NCBI GenBank assembly: GCA_041660385.1
Contig: JBAZWJ010000023.1
Span: forward strand, 12,987-76,986
Length of the DNA: 64,000 nt
Direction: 5' to 3'
Origin: DYJE01 sp041660385
GTDB lineage: Bacteria > Desulfobacterota > Desulfobacteria > Desulfobacterales > Desulfolunaceae
The translations under genes were made by a program, and so were the position numbers. Position 1 is the stretch's first letter. The number at the start of each line of letters is the position of its first letter. This document shows positions 26,362 through 35,348 of the stretch, piece by piece. The notes below the pieces were generated by a model. It made no database searches, was not told where the DNA came from, and was given only the letters and a program-made list of their open reading frames with translations.

Positions 26362-28026
26362 ATGGCACATAAAAAAATACTGATCACCGGAGGCGTTGCA
26401 GGTGGAGCAACTGCCGCAGCGCGTATTCGCAGGCTTGATGAAAATGCTGAAATCATTCTTCTTGAACGGGGTGAGTACATATCGTTCGCAAACTGCGGCC
26501 TGCCCTATTATATCGGAGGAACCATCAAAAAAAGGGATACTCTCCTCGTTACCACGGCCGAAGATTTTTCGTTAAGGTACAGAATTGATATCCGGCCATT
26601 TTCCGAAGTCATCTCCATTTCTCCTTCTGAAAAAGTTATTGAAGTTAAGGAAATTCAAACGGGGAAAGTATACCGCGAAAGCTACGACCGATTGATCCTT
26701 TCACCGGGGGCCGCCCCCCTGAAGCCACCCATCGAAGGCATTGACGATGAGCGGATCTTCAGCCTCAGAAACATTCCGGACACCGATAGAATCAAACTCA
26801 TGGTGGACACTATGACCCCCCAGAGAGCCGTGGTTGTTGGCGGCGGTTTCATTGGTCTTGAAATGGCGGAGAACCTCGCCCACAGAGGTCTGAAAATCAC
26901 CATTGTGGAAATGGCCGATCAGGTGATGACGCCCATTGACCCTGAAATGGCCCACCTGGTTCACAGCCATCTGATCAGGAAAAAGGTGGATCTGATTCTG
27001 AACAACGGAGTCAAGCGATTCATTCCCAAAGCAGACTGCATCAGCGTAGAAACATCAAGCGGAGCTTTGATCGATTGCGACATGGTTCTTTTTTCCGCAG
27101 GAGTCAGGCCGGAAAACAAACTGGCCCTGGATGCCGGACTTGATGTGGGCGAACGAGGCGGCATAAGGGTAAGCGACACCATGCAGACCTCAGACCCCAA
27201 TATTTACGCCGTGGGAGACGCCATTGAAACCTGTGATTTCATCACCGGATCGCCGATGATGATCCCGCTTGCAGGTCCGGCCAACAAGCAGGGACGAATA
27301 GCCGCCGATAACGTTACCGGTCGCCGTACCACGTTCAAGGGTGCGTTAGGCACAGCTATTGCCAAAGTGTTCGACCTTACAGTGGCATCCACAGGTAAAA
27401 ATGAAAAAAGTCTGAAAAGCCAGAATATCCCTTATAAAAAATGCTACACCACATCCGGTTCCCATGCGTCATATTATCCGGGGGCGCAAGATCTGAGCAT
27501 CAAACTTTTGTTTACCCCATCAAGCGGTCGGATTCTGGGAGCACAGATCGTAGGTGGAAAAGGCGTGGATAAACGGATTGATGTTATCGCTACAGCGATC
27601 AAAGGAAACTTAACCGTTTATGATCTGGAAGAATTGGAACTGGCCTATGCCCCGCCTTATTCTTCGGCGAAGGACCCTGTGAATATCGCCGGATTTGTTG
27701 CAGCAAACATCCTCAAAGGCGACATGGAAACCATCTATTCAGAAGATCTGGCCAAGCTTGATCTTCAGAAAAATGTGATCATCGACTTGAGAACGCCTTT
27801 TGAAGTGAAACATTACGGATCAATCAAAAACGCCATCAATATTCCTGTGGATGACCTGCGTAACCGCATTGGAGAATTAAGCCTGAATAAAACCTATATC
27901 GTGTACTGCGCTGTGGGTGTCAGGGGCTATATTGCTTACAGAATTTTATCTCAGATGGGTTTCAAGGCGAAAAATTTAAGCGGTGGCATGGCGCTTTGCG
28001 GGCATTGCGGAGATATACTGGTTTAA
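26362..28026 (+). CDS. CoA-disulfide reductase-like flavoprotein with C-terminal rhodanese domain
   Basis: A 554-residue protein. It has an FAD-binding TGGVAGGATAAARIRRL at the N-terminus, the single active-site Cys45 in SFANCGLPYYIGG, an NAD-binding VVVGGGFIGLEMAENL, a second FAD motif YAVGDAIE, and a C-terminal rhodanese with Cys516 in YCAVGVRG. This is the CoADR-RHD architecture, which reduces CoA disulfides, polysulfide or CoA-persulfide using NAD(P)H. It fits a sulfur-metabolising anaerobe. AGGGAG precedes the ATG. Confidence 0.93.
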   Translation: MAHKKILITGGVAGGATAAARIRRLDENAEIILLERGEYISFANCGLPYYIGGTIKKRDTLLVTTAEDFSLRYRIDIRPFSEVISISPSEKVIEVKEIQTGKVYRESYDRLILSPGAAPLKPPIEGIDDERIFSLRNIPDTDRIKLMVDTMTPQRAVVVGGGFIGLEMAENLAHRGLKITIVEMADQVMTPIDPEMAHLVHSHLIRKKVDLILNNGVKRFIPKADCISVETSSGALIDCDMVLFSAGVRPENKLALDAGLDVGERGGIRVSDTMQTSDPNIYAVGDAIETCDFITGSPMMIPLAGPANKQGRIAADNVTGRRTTFKGALGTAIAKVFDLTVASTGKNEKSLKSQNIPYKKCYTTSGSHASYYPGAQDLSIKLLFTPSSGRILGAQIVGGKGVDKRIDVIATAIKGNLTVYDLEELELAYAPPYSSAKDPVNIAGFVAANILKGDMETIYSEDLAKLDLQKNVIIDLRTPFEVKHYGSIKNAINIPVDDLRNRIGELSLNKTYIVYCAVGVRGYIAYRILSQMGFKAKNLSGGMALCGHCGDILV

Positions 28027-28038
28027 TGAATGGTCTTT

Positions 28039-28052
28039 AATGGACGTCCATT
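28039..28052. repeat. 14-bp perfect palindrome after the flavoprotein gene
   Basis: AATGGACGTCCATT directly follows the stop at 28026. With no loop or T-run it is not a standard terminator and may be a protein-binding site. Confidence 0.4.
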
Positions 28053-28061
28053 GACATTGCC

Positions 28062-28409
28062 GTAGGGCGTGAGCCCTGCTTATACCCGATAGATTTATAC
28101 ATAGCAAGAATGCGGCAGACTCTCGTAGGTCGGGTAGAGGAACGAAACCCGACAAAATGACCCGATCCTTATAATAATCGGACGTTTATTCTGTATCAGT
28201 GATCAACTTTGAATAGAATAAAACCGTTGTCTCAATGGCCACCATTCGTTGGATTTCGTTCCTCTATCCAACCTACTCGTTTCTCAAAAACTGAACCATC
28301 GTTCGAGAGCATTGAAATTCAAACGTTGTCCCCTTCCCCTATTTTGGGTCGACAAGATTTAATGACTTGCAGACTTATCGGGTATAAGCAGGGCGTGAGC
28401 CCGACTACT
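28062..28409. mobile_element. MITE-like intergenic element with terminal and internal inverted repeats
   Basis: The ends are inverted repeats sharing CCCTGCTTATACCCGAT with a GGGCGTGAGCCC motif. Inside lie two opposed copies (28125-28153 and 28248-28276) of the GTAGGTCGGGTAGAGGAACG unit that also appears at 61-93. No coding potential is convincing. It fills most of the 418-bp gap between the CoA-disulfide reductase and the convergent gene at 28445. Confidence 0.65.
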
Positions 28410-28444
28410 GTAGACTTTTATTGCCGGGTTAATACGTTACACGA

Positions 28445-28918
28445 TCAAACGTAATCACCACGAATAAACTTCATGTATTCAACGTTGGCAAGAACGGAGC
28501 TTTGTTCGGCTATGGACTTTAAGGCTTTACCACTTTCGGAGTCGTTCGTAACCGACGCGGAAAGAAGATCTGCACCCTCTTTGATTCCTTGAATCAAGGG
28601 TTCGATATCCTTAAGAGACTTGGACGGGTCGCTCAGATCTTTTGCGAATTGCTCCAGCATGGTCAGAAGCTGATCCGTGCTCTTTTCAACATCACCCACG
28701 CTGCTATCTTCAATCTTCAGATTGAAGGAGGGAATCTCACCCAGGCCCGATACAGCAGGAGATACTGCGGACTGCCCCTTTTCATCCGATGATGACAGGA
28801 TCTTGTCGAATGTCTTTTTAAAAAGGTCTCCATCCAATCCGTTGCTGACCGTGTCCTGCGAACCTGTGGTCAATGACCTGGCCTGACTTATTTTATCTAA
28901 TTCGTTGATACCTTTCAT
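28445..28918 (-). CDS. uncharacterised helical cytoplasmic protein
   Basis: A 157-residue, soluble, mostly helical and acidic protein (LLTMLEQFAKDLSDPSKSLK, SIAEQSSVLANVEYMKFIRG). Start 28918 (MKGINELDKI) has GGAG seven bases upstream. No signal peptide, membrane segment or catalytic motif is visible, and I do not recognise the family. It stands alone, convergent with the flavoprotein across a MITE-like element. Confidence 0.65.
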   Translation of the reverse strand: MKGINELDKISQARSLTTGSQDTVSNGLDGDLFKKTFDKILSSSDEKGQSAVSPAVSGLGEIPSFNLKIEDSSVGDVEKSTDQLLTMLEQFAKDLSDPSKSLKDIEPLIQGIKEGADLLSASVTNDSESGKALKSIAEQSSVLANVEYMKFIRGDYV

Positions 28919-29280
28919 GGTCGTTCTCCAACTTCCCGGAACGGGCAAAGCCCCTTTGTTTTACCTCGAATAATCGAAGCTGCCATGCGGCAATTTTTTC
29001 CTTTTCAATCCTTGCTTTAATCCATTACCAGGAAAAAAATGCTCGATTCACATAAAAATTTCCCATTTCCATGTTTTCACTTTGGATAAAAGCAACATGC
29101 GGGCCAGAATTATTTCCTTAATCATCGTTTATTCTCTGTTGTTTTGATTGCGCCTTTGGTCAAGACAGATTAATATTGCTGATTCGTAGCATGGGTGAAA
29201 CCAAAGCGTAAACCCATCATGAATAGCCGCTCCACACAATATACCCAATACATATGATCAAATTTATGGAGATGGAATTG
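28919..29280. other. intergenic region between divergent genes
   Basis: About 360 bases, AT-rich, between the minus-strand helical protein and the DUF4349 lipoprotein. I see no gene, RNA or clear operator; it presumably holds both promoters. Confidence 0.5.
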
Positions 29281-30474
29281 ATGCAAACAAACCATGACTC
29301 ACAAAAAAGAAAGCTGCCATCACTGTCAGGATGGCAAACAACATTCCCGAAAAAGGCCCTGACCGCCTGTGCTGCACTGGCTATTTTTTTTATAGTAACG
29401 GCCTGCGGTCACAAACGGATGGATTCAAGCCCTATGGCAGCCATGGAAAAAGCCGAATCAGCTGGAGCTTACAGAATGCTGGAATCTTATAATGACTCGG
29501 CCCCAGCGCCCATTAAATCCATGAGAGCTGGTTCTCCACGCGAAGCAGCGCCTGCAAAAAAACGTATGGTTCATTACAACGGGTATGCAAAAATGAGATC
29601 ACCCAAACCCAAGGATCTAATAGATCAGGCCAAAACACTGGTGATCGAAGCAGGCGGTTATGTGGAGCAGATCCGTGTAGGAAACGCCAGCTTCCGTGTA
29701 CCGGTCAAAAACTTCCACGAAACATTCAAAAAGATCCTGGCTTTGGGTGACGTGCTTTCCAAAAATATCTCTGCCAACGACGTGACCGATTCTTATTCCG
29801 ACATCGACCTGAAACTGAAAATTGCCAAGGCATCACGAAACCGCTATCTGGAGCTGCTTAACCAGACCGAGGATGAAGAAGAAAAACTTTCTCTTCTCAA
29901 AGAAATCGGCCGGTTGAACGAAAGCATCGAAGCTATGGAAAACATGCTGAAAACCTTGAGTTCCCTTGCGGATTTTTCACGGCTCAGCCTGGATGTGGTG
30001 GGAATTGATACTGCACCGGTTTCCGGTGATAAACCGGATATCTTCGAATTCCGCTGGATTCATGATTTGTCACCCTTTACCAGAGCCAATCTGGAAAACG
30101 GAGAAAAACTCGCCTTTGAAACACCGAAAGACATGGTACCTCTGGACGGTAAAAAATGGATCACGGAAAGTGCTGACGGCGTTGTCTTTTATGCATACAG
30201 GCGACCCAACGCCCCTGCTGGCGACTCTGATTTCTGGATCAGTGCCATCAAGACACGACTGGAATCGGGATTCAAATCCACCACGGTAAAATCAGTCGGT
30301 CAGTACACCTGCCTGCGATGGGAAAGCCTTTCGGACAAACCCTACATCTATGTGCTGGGCCTTTGCGCTAAAGACAAAAATCTGGAGGTTTTCGAAATCT
30401 ACTACCCCACCCTGGACCACGAAAAACGGTTCGAGGAAGCCATAGCCGACGTCCTGAAAAAAGGCGTGAAATAA
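29281..30474 (+). CDS. DUF4349-type lipoprotein
   Basis: A 397-residue lipoprotein with a long N-terminal hydrophobic segment ending in FFIVTAC (lipobox). It has a DUF4349-like core of paired strands and a coiled coil (YIEQIRVGNASFRVPVKNF-type strand, SYSDIDLKLKIAKASRNRYL, LLKEIGRLNESIEAMENML), and a C-terminal alpha/beta region. Start 29281 is chosen for GGAG at 29269-29272, with earlier in-frame ATGs lacking a site. It is followed by two related envelope genes in a tight run. Function unknown. Confidence 0.8.
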   Translation: MQTNHDSQKRKLPSLSGWQTTFPKKALTACAALAIFFIVTACGHKRMDSSPMAAMEKAESAGAYRMLESYNDSAPAPIKSMRAGSPREAAPAKKRMVHYNGYAKMRSPKPKDLIDQAKTLVIEAGGYVEQIRVGNASFRVPVKNFHETFKKILALGDVLSKNISANDVTDSYSDIDLKLKIAKASRNRYLELLNQTEDEEEKLSLLKEIGRLNESIEAMENMLKTLSSLADFSRLSLDVVGIDTAPVSGDKPDIFEFRWIHDLSPFTRANLENGEKLAFETPKDMVPLDGKKWITESADGVVFYAYRRPNAPAGDSDFWISAIKTRLESGFKSTTVKSVGQYTCLRWESLSDKPYIYVLGLCAKDKNLEVFEIYYPTLDHEKRFEEAIADVLKKGVK

Positions 30475-30495
30475 CCTAAAAACAAGGACATGACC

Positions 30496-31140
30496 ATGAA
30501 TCTACATAAAAACAGCAGCAAACGGTTCACCATCAAAATCATGGCCGGAATTCTATTCTGCCTGTTCACTGTATTTCCCGCAACACACACCTTTGCGGGG
30601 CCCGCTCTTTTCGAGCAGTCAACCCTCACGATTTCTCTGAGTGACCCGGATTCGGCAGCAGACGACCTGATCGCTAAAGCCCAGTCCCTTGACGGATATT
30701 TTACCTATCTTGCCGATCAGTCTGTCACGTTCCGGATTCCATCATCGAAAAGTACCGAATTTCTGGCTTACTGCGAAACCAAGGGGATCGTTCTTGAAAA
30801 ACAGTTCGAAACCACAGGGTTTGATGATCAGCTGGATCAGAAGTGCACAAGCCTCAAAGCCAAACAGGAAATTATGGATCGTTATTTGTCTGTTCTGAAA
30901 AACGCCAAAAAGAAAACCATCGTCAGTGTTGAGCGTGCTGTTCAGGAAGTGGCGTCAGACATCGAAACCCTCAAAGGCTCCATCACTTATATGGAACACG
31001 AACTATCCTTTGCCAAAGTCATTGTCCAGTTCCAATTCAAAGACAGAACCGCCCCGGTGTATTCGGGCACGTCCTCATTTCCCTGGCTGAACACCATGAA
31101 CCTCCAAACCATGATCGAGGATTTCAACGATGAAAAATAA
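30496..31140 (+). CDS. DUF4349-like periplasmic protein
   Basis: A 214-residue protein with a cleavable signal peptide (IMAGILFCLFTVFPATHTFAG). It repeats the layout of its upstream neighbour: a strand with YLADQSVTFRIPSSKSTEFL and then a coiled coil (SLKAKQEIMDRYLSVLKNAK, VERAVQEVASDIETLKGSI). It appears to be a shortened paralogue of the DUF4349 core. AAGGA at 30484-30488 favours the ATG at 30496. It overlaps the next gene by 11 bases. Confidence 0.75.
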   Translation: MNLHKNSSKRFTIKIMAGILFCLFTVFPATHTFAGPALFEQSTLTISLSDPDSAADDLIAKAQSLDGYFTYLADQSVTFRIPSSKSTEFLAYCETKGIVLEKQFETTGFDDQLDQKCTSLKAKQEIMDRYLSVLKNAKKKTIVSVERAVQEVASDIETLKGSITYMEHELSFAKVIVQFQFKDRTAPVYSGTSSFPWLNTMNLQTMIEDFNDEK

Positions 31141-31594
31141 ATTCTCTGCTTATTCCCTGAGCTTTTTTCTAATGTTCGTTACAGTGCTGATGGTTTCAGG
31201 ATGCAAAACCCTTCCTGCAAATACCCCAGAAGGCTTTGCTGCCTATCAAGGTGAAAACCCATTTAGGGCCGTAAGCCCCGATGGTGTGATGTACAGGGTC
31301 CGAACAGCTGAAAACAAACCTTTTGCCGAACTGTCGTTCTGGAAAACAGCACTTAAAAAGCACATGACCGATTCGGGTTACCGTTTCATCAGCGAATCGG
31401 AAGTAAAGACTGACACCCAGACAGGTTATCAACTGGAACTCTCTGCACCTGTTGGCGATAAGGATTACACTTACCTCATCGCCTTGTTCGTCAAGGGAGA
31501 TACCCTTATAATCGCCGAAGCCTCGGGTGAAATGACCCGTTTCAAGAAACTTCAGACGAGTATTGCCGAGGCGATCAAGAAAATCAAGGGGTGA
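31130..31594 (+). CDS. small lipoprotein
   Basis: A 154-residue lipoprotein with the lipobox MVSGC after a hydrophobic leader. The mature part is an alpha/beta domain similar in style to the C-terminal part of the first gene of the run (KTALKKHMTDSGYRFISESE, YLIALFVKGDTLIIAEASGE). It starts inside the previous gene (GAGG upstream), so it is translationally coupled. Function unknown. Confidence 0.75.
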   Translation: MKNKFSAYSLSFFLMFVTVLMVSGCKTLPANTPEGFAAYQGENPFRAVSPDGVMYRVRTAENKPFAELSFWKTALKKHMTDSGYRFISESEVKTDTQTGYQLELSAPVGDKDYTYLIALFVKGDTLIIAEASGEMTRFKKLQTSIAEAIKKIKG

Positions 31595-31622
31595 TGGTGA
31601 CACGCTAACCGTCACGAAATTT

Positions 31623-31681
31623 GATGGGTTTCGCTGTGCTTATAATTCCGTCGAGTGGGTTATACACAGCGCAACCCAACG
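31623..31681. repeat. palindromic repeat (TGGGTT..GCTGTG type)
   Basis: TGGGTTTCGCTGTG and CACAGCGCAACCCA form an imperfect inverted repeat (13 of 14) spanning the gap before the LysE gene. Confidence 0.5.
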
Positions 31682-31715
31682 TTAATATAATTTAAATTCA
31701 AGAGAAACCGATCCC

Positions 31716-32342
31716 ATGTCTTTCCATTTCATTTTGCTTTACACCATGACCGTGTTCATTGCCTCGATCATCCCCGGCCCCAGCATGCTTCTGGCCATAA
31801 CCCACGGCATGCAGCACGGTGCAAGAAAAACCATGGTTTCGGCCATGGGGAATGTGGCTGTCACATTCATCCAGGCATCCATCTCGGTTGCAGGTTTGGG
31901 AACCATCCTCATGGCATCTGAATCCGTGTTTCACATCATCAAATGGGCTGGTGCCGCTTATCTCATCTATGTGGGAACGGTCATGATGTTTTCGTCACAA
32001 ACGGTGTTAACACCCATTGAGAAGGATTCAGATAAACGGATTTCACCGTCAAAAATGTTTATTCAATCTGCTATGGTCACAGCAGGTAACCCCAAAGCCA
32101 TCCTGTTTTTCACCGCGATCTTTCCTCAGTTCATCAACCCACAGACGGACTTTGTCCATCAATACATCCTGCTCATGGTCATCCTGACCATTGTGGCTTT
32201 CATCTGTTTCATGATCTACGCCCTTGGCGGCCAGAAAATCGTCACCCTTTTTTCAAGGGCTGATGCGGGTAAAAGCATGAATCGGATCATCGGTGGCACG
32301 TTTATCGGAACAGGCATCGGGCTTGCCGCAAGTGGGAAATAA
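31716..32342 (+). CDS. LysE/RhtB-family amino-acid exporter
   Basis: A 208-residue protein with about six membrane helices and the family signature IPGPSMLLAITHGMQHGARK near residue 20, plus AGNPKAILFFTAIFPQF. Members export amino acids or their derivatives; the substrate is not predictable. It is followed immediately by a decayed hydrolase gene. Confidence 0.9.
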   Translation: MSFHFILLYTMTVFIASIIPGPSMLLAITHGMQHGARKTMVSAMGNVAVTFIQASISVAGLGTILMASESVFHIIKWAGAAYLIYVGTVMMFSSQTVLTPIEKDSDKRISPSKMFIQSAMVTAGNPKAILFFTAIFPQFINPQTDFVHQYILLMVILTIVAFICFMIYALGGQKIVTLFSRADAGKSMNRIIGGTFIGTGIGLAASGK

Positions 32343-32343
32343 T

Positions 32344-32564
32344 ATGGATCACCCACTGGCTAACCAAGGCGATCATCGGATCTGTTTCATTGGGGACTCA
32401 TTTATCTCCCTATTGCTGAATCCCTTATCAAAAACTCCATATGGATAAATGATATCAATGCCCAGGATGGAACACATCCCGGGACAGAAGGGTACGGTCA
32501 GATTGCCGATCTTGTTTGCAACTGGAGTGAGTGGTGGTTCAAAAACAAATCAGAAATTAACTGA
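32344..32564 (+). pseudogene. SGNH/GDSL hydrolase with internal deletion
   Basis: The start reads MDHPLANQGDHRICFIGDSF, which is block I with the nucleophilic serine (GDS). After a frame change the sequence continues IYLPIAESLIKNSIWIND and then DGTHPGTEGYGQIADLV, which is block V with the catalytic Asp and His. Everything between is missing and the frame is broken (TAA at the end of the first part). It is a remnant of an esterase-type enzyme. Confidence 0.75.
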
Positions 32565-32683
32565 ACTCCTGATTTCTGGATGAATCTCCAACTTCGCTGG
32601 GATCTCTACTTTGCCCAGAAAACCGAGTCTGTTGATCTGGATAAAATCAGGCCTGCTTCTGAACTTCAAATACATTAGGCGGA

Positions 32684-32723
32684 TAAAAAAACCGGAGGCA
32701 CCAAGCATCGGCACTTCCGGTTT
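32684..32723 (-). terminator. Rho-independent terminator of lon
   Basis: On the minus strand AAACCGGA...TCCGGTTT forms an 8-bp stem followed by a T-run (TTTTTTT), 36 bases after the lon stop. Confidence 0.8.
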
Positions 32724-32758
32724 AATGACGTCATCTTACTAATTTACAAAGAACCCCT

Positions 32759-35158
32759 CTAAAAAATAAGCTTCTGAATATCCTTATACTTCTCGGCAAA
32801 ATGGATGGTCATGCCTTCTTTGATGTAGTCCGGCAGTTCGTTGATGTCCCGCTGGTTGTCAAAGGGAACGATCAGTTCCATGATTTTAAGGCGTCTTGCC
32901 GCAATGACTTTTTCACGGATACCGCCAACAGGCAGCACCTTTCCGGTCAGGGTGAGTTCTCCTGTCATGGCAAGTGGACCTCTGATCTGTTTGCCCAGGG
33001 CCAGGGACAGGAGCGCCGTGGCCATGGTCACTCCGGCGCTTGGGCCATCTTTTGGCGTGGCACCTTCAGGCACATGGAGGTGGATGAAGGCTTTCTGGAA
33101 AAAGGTGTCATCGCCTTTGAATTCTTTAATATGGGACGAAATGAAACTGTAAGCGATTTCCGCAGATTCCCTCATTACCTCGCCCAGCTTTCCGGTGAGT
33201 TTGAACCCTTTTCCCTTGTCGTGGACCATGGTGGCTTCTACCGGCAACGTGGCTCCGCCCATGGATGTCCAGGCAAGACCGGTGACCACACCCACACCTG
33301 TGATAGTCTTGTCTTTCCTGAAATAGGGTGACCCCAGGTATTCTTCCAGATTTTTGGTATCCACATTCACAAGGGTTACGTTGGTTTCAAGGATCTTTAC
33401 CACGGCTTTACGCAGGATCTTGTTCAGCATTTTTTCAAGGGTTCTCACCCCGGCTTCGCGGGCGTAACCTTCAACAATCTGCCGGATGGCCGTATCGCTG
33501 ATCTTGATCTGTTTGGTTGTAAGCCCGTTTTTCTCAAGCTGCCTTGGCCACAGATGTCGTTTGGCGATATCCACTTTCTCTTTGGTGATGTAGCCTGAAA
33601 GGCTTGTCACATCCATGCGGTCAAGCAAGGGTCTGGGAATGGTGTCAAGCTGGTTGGCCGTACAGATGAACAGCACTTTCGAAAGATCAGCCCGAAGGTC
33701 AAAGTAATGATCAAGGAAATCCTTGTTCTGTTCCGGGTCAAGGGCTTCCAGTAATGCCGACGCCGGATCTCCCTGATAGGATGCGCCGATTTTATCCACT
33801 TCGTCCAGCATGATCACAGGGTTTGAAACGCCTGTTTCACGCAGAGCCTGCATAAACTTTCCAGGCATGGCCCCCACATAAGTCCTTCGGTGACCTTTGA
33901 TTTCCGCTTCGTCTCTCATGCCACCCAGACTGAAACGGTAAAACTTCCGTCCAAGCGCATCGGCGATGGATTTCCCGATGGATGTTTTACCAACGCCCGG
34001 AGGACCGACGAGAAGCATGATGGACCCGGACACTTCGCCCTTATAAACACCCACGGCCAGAAATTCGATAATCCGTTCTTTCACGTCATCAAGACCTGAA
34101 TGATGCTTTTCAAGGGTTTTTCGTGCCGCTTTGATATCCAGCTTGTCTTCGGAATAAACTCCCCAGGGAATAGAGGTGATCCAGTCCAGGTAGTTCCGGG
34201 AAACACCGTATTCTGATGACCCTTTTTCAAGTACGGAAAGCTTCTGGATTTCGTTGTCGAAACGATCTTTCACATGGTCCGGCACCTTGAGTTTTGTTAA
34301 TTTTTCCTCAAACTGGTCGATATCGGCTGTCCTGTCGTCTTTGGCAATTCCCAGTTCTTTCTGGATAATTTTCAACTGTTCTTTAAGGAAAAACTTCCTC
34401 TGGTTCTCGTTGACGTTCCTGTTCATTTCCTGGGTGATTTCACTTTGGATCCGCACCACATCCAATTCTTTTTTGAGGATCACCAGCACCTTTTCCATAC
34501 GGGTGATCACGGGCACGGTTTCCAATATCACCTGAAGCTCATCACCGGTTGCGGTGGTAAGGGTTGCCGCAAAATCGGACAAAGGCGATGGGTCGTTGGG
34601 GTTGAAGCGCAACAGGTAGTCTTTAAGCCCTTCTCCGTAAAGGGGACTCAAGGGCAGAAGCTCCTTGATGGTGTTGATGATGGCCATGGCGTAGGCTCTG
34701 ATTTTATCACTTTCTGAATCCTCACTCACCGGATAGGCCACTTTTGCAAGAAAGGGGATTTCCGAGGTAAGAAATTCCTCTACGGCAAATCGCCTCAAGC
34801 CTTGAGCCACAAACTGAATATGTCCGTTTTCCCGCTTGATGTCATGAATTCGGACCGCACAACCGACTCTGGAAAAGTGGTCTTTGGTCAGTTCGTTATT
34901 CTGCTGAGTCCGGGGTACATAGGAAAGACCGAGCATCCGGTGGTCTGTACTTTCAATTCTGGCAATAGTGCTTTCCCATAGCTCACCACTCACAACCAGA
35001 GGCTGTATCTGTGCCGGAAAAAACGGACGACCAGACATGGGTAAAAGGAAAATCCTGTCTGGACTAAAACTCTGGGGGGATATCAGCCCGGATTCGTTTC
35101 CAGCTTCATCTTCGACGATTTCAGGTGTGATGGCTTCATTGTCTCCGTTTTCGCTCAT
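32759..35158 (-). CDS. lon: ATP-dependent protease Lon
   Basis: A 799-residue LonA: an N-terminal substrate-recognition domain, a coiled middle, an AAA+ module with Walker A GPPGVGKTS (Lys391) and Walker B VIMLDEVDKIG, and a C-terminal serine-lysine protease domain with Ser707 in KDGPSAGVT and Lys750 in GGIREKV (43 residues apart, as in E. coli Lon). It degrades misfolded and regulatory proteins. It is a single gene with GGAGAAGG upstream. Confidence 0.97.
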   Translation of the reverse strand: MSENGDNEAITPEIVEDEAGNESGLISPQSFSPDRIFLLPMSGRPFFPAQIQPLVVSGELWESTIARIESTDHRMLGLSYVPRTQQNNELTKDHFSRVGCAVRIHDIKRENGHIQFVAQGLRRFAVEEFLTSEIPFLAKVAYPVSEDSESDKIRAYAMAIINTIKELLPLSPLYGEGLKDYLLRFNPNDPSPLSDFAATLTTATGDELQVILETVPVITRMEKVLVILKKELDVVRIQSEITQEMNRNVNENQRKFFLKEQLKIIQKELGIAKDDRTADIDQFEEKLTKLKVPDHVKDRFDNEIQKLSVLEKGSSEYGVSRNYLDWITSIPWGVYSEDKLDIKAARKTLEKHHSGLDDVKERIIEFLAVGVYKGEVSGSIMLLVGPPGVGKTSIGKSIADALGRKFYRFSLGGMRDEAEIKGHRRTYVGAMPGKFMQALRETGVSNPVIMLDEVDKIGASYQGDPASALLEALDPEQNKDFLDHYFDLRADLSKVLFICTANQLDTIPRPLLDRMDVTSLSGYITKEKVDIAKRHLWPRQLEKNGLTTKQIKISDTAIRQIVEGYAREAGVRTLEKMLNKILRKAVVKILETNVTLVNVDTKNLEEYLGSPYFRKDKTITGVGVVTGLAWTSMGGATLPVEATMVHDKGKGFKLTGKLGEVMRESAEIAYSFISSHIKEFKGDDTFFQKAFIHLHVPEGATPKDGPSAGVTMATALLSLALGKQIRGPLAMTGELTLTGKVLPVGGIREKVIAARRLKIMELIVPFDNQRDINELPDYIKEGMTIHFAEKYKDIQKLIF

Positions 35159-35348
35159 GTTTTTCCTTCTCCTTCATTATTAAAACCCGTGGGCAGGCGT
35201 ATATATTAGTTCACATCAAAAAATTGCTCTCATAATATGATAACGAAACCCATCATTTCAACCACCATCGTTTTTTTTCATAATATAAGGTAAAAAATAT
35301 CAAGTTTATACGTACTGTAAAACAGATCCTTGAAGTTTTGTTTGTGAA

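Noticed and set aside
32344..32450. UGA recoding in the SGNH hydrolase
   Set aside because: The break is a TAA and a frame change with the central domain missing, so it is a deletion pseudogene.
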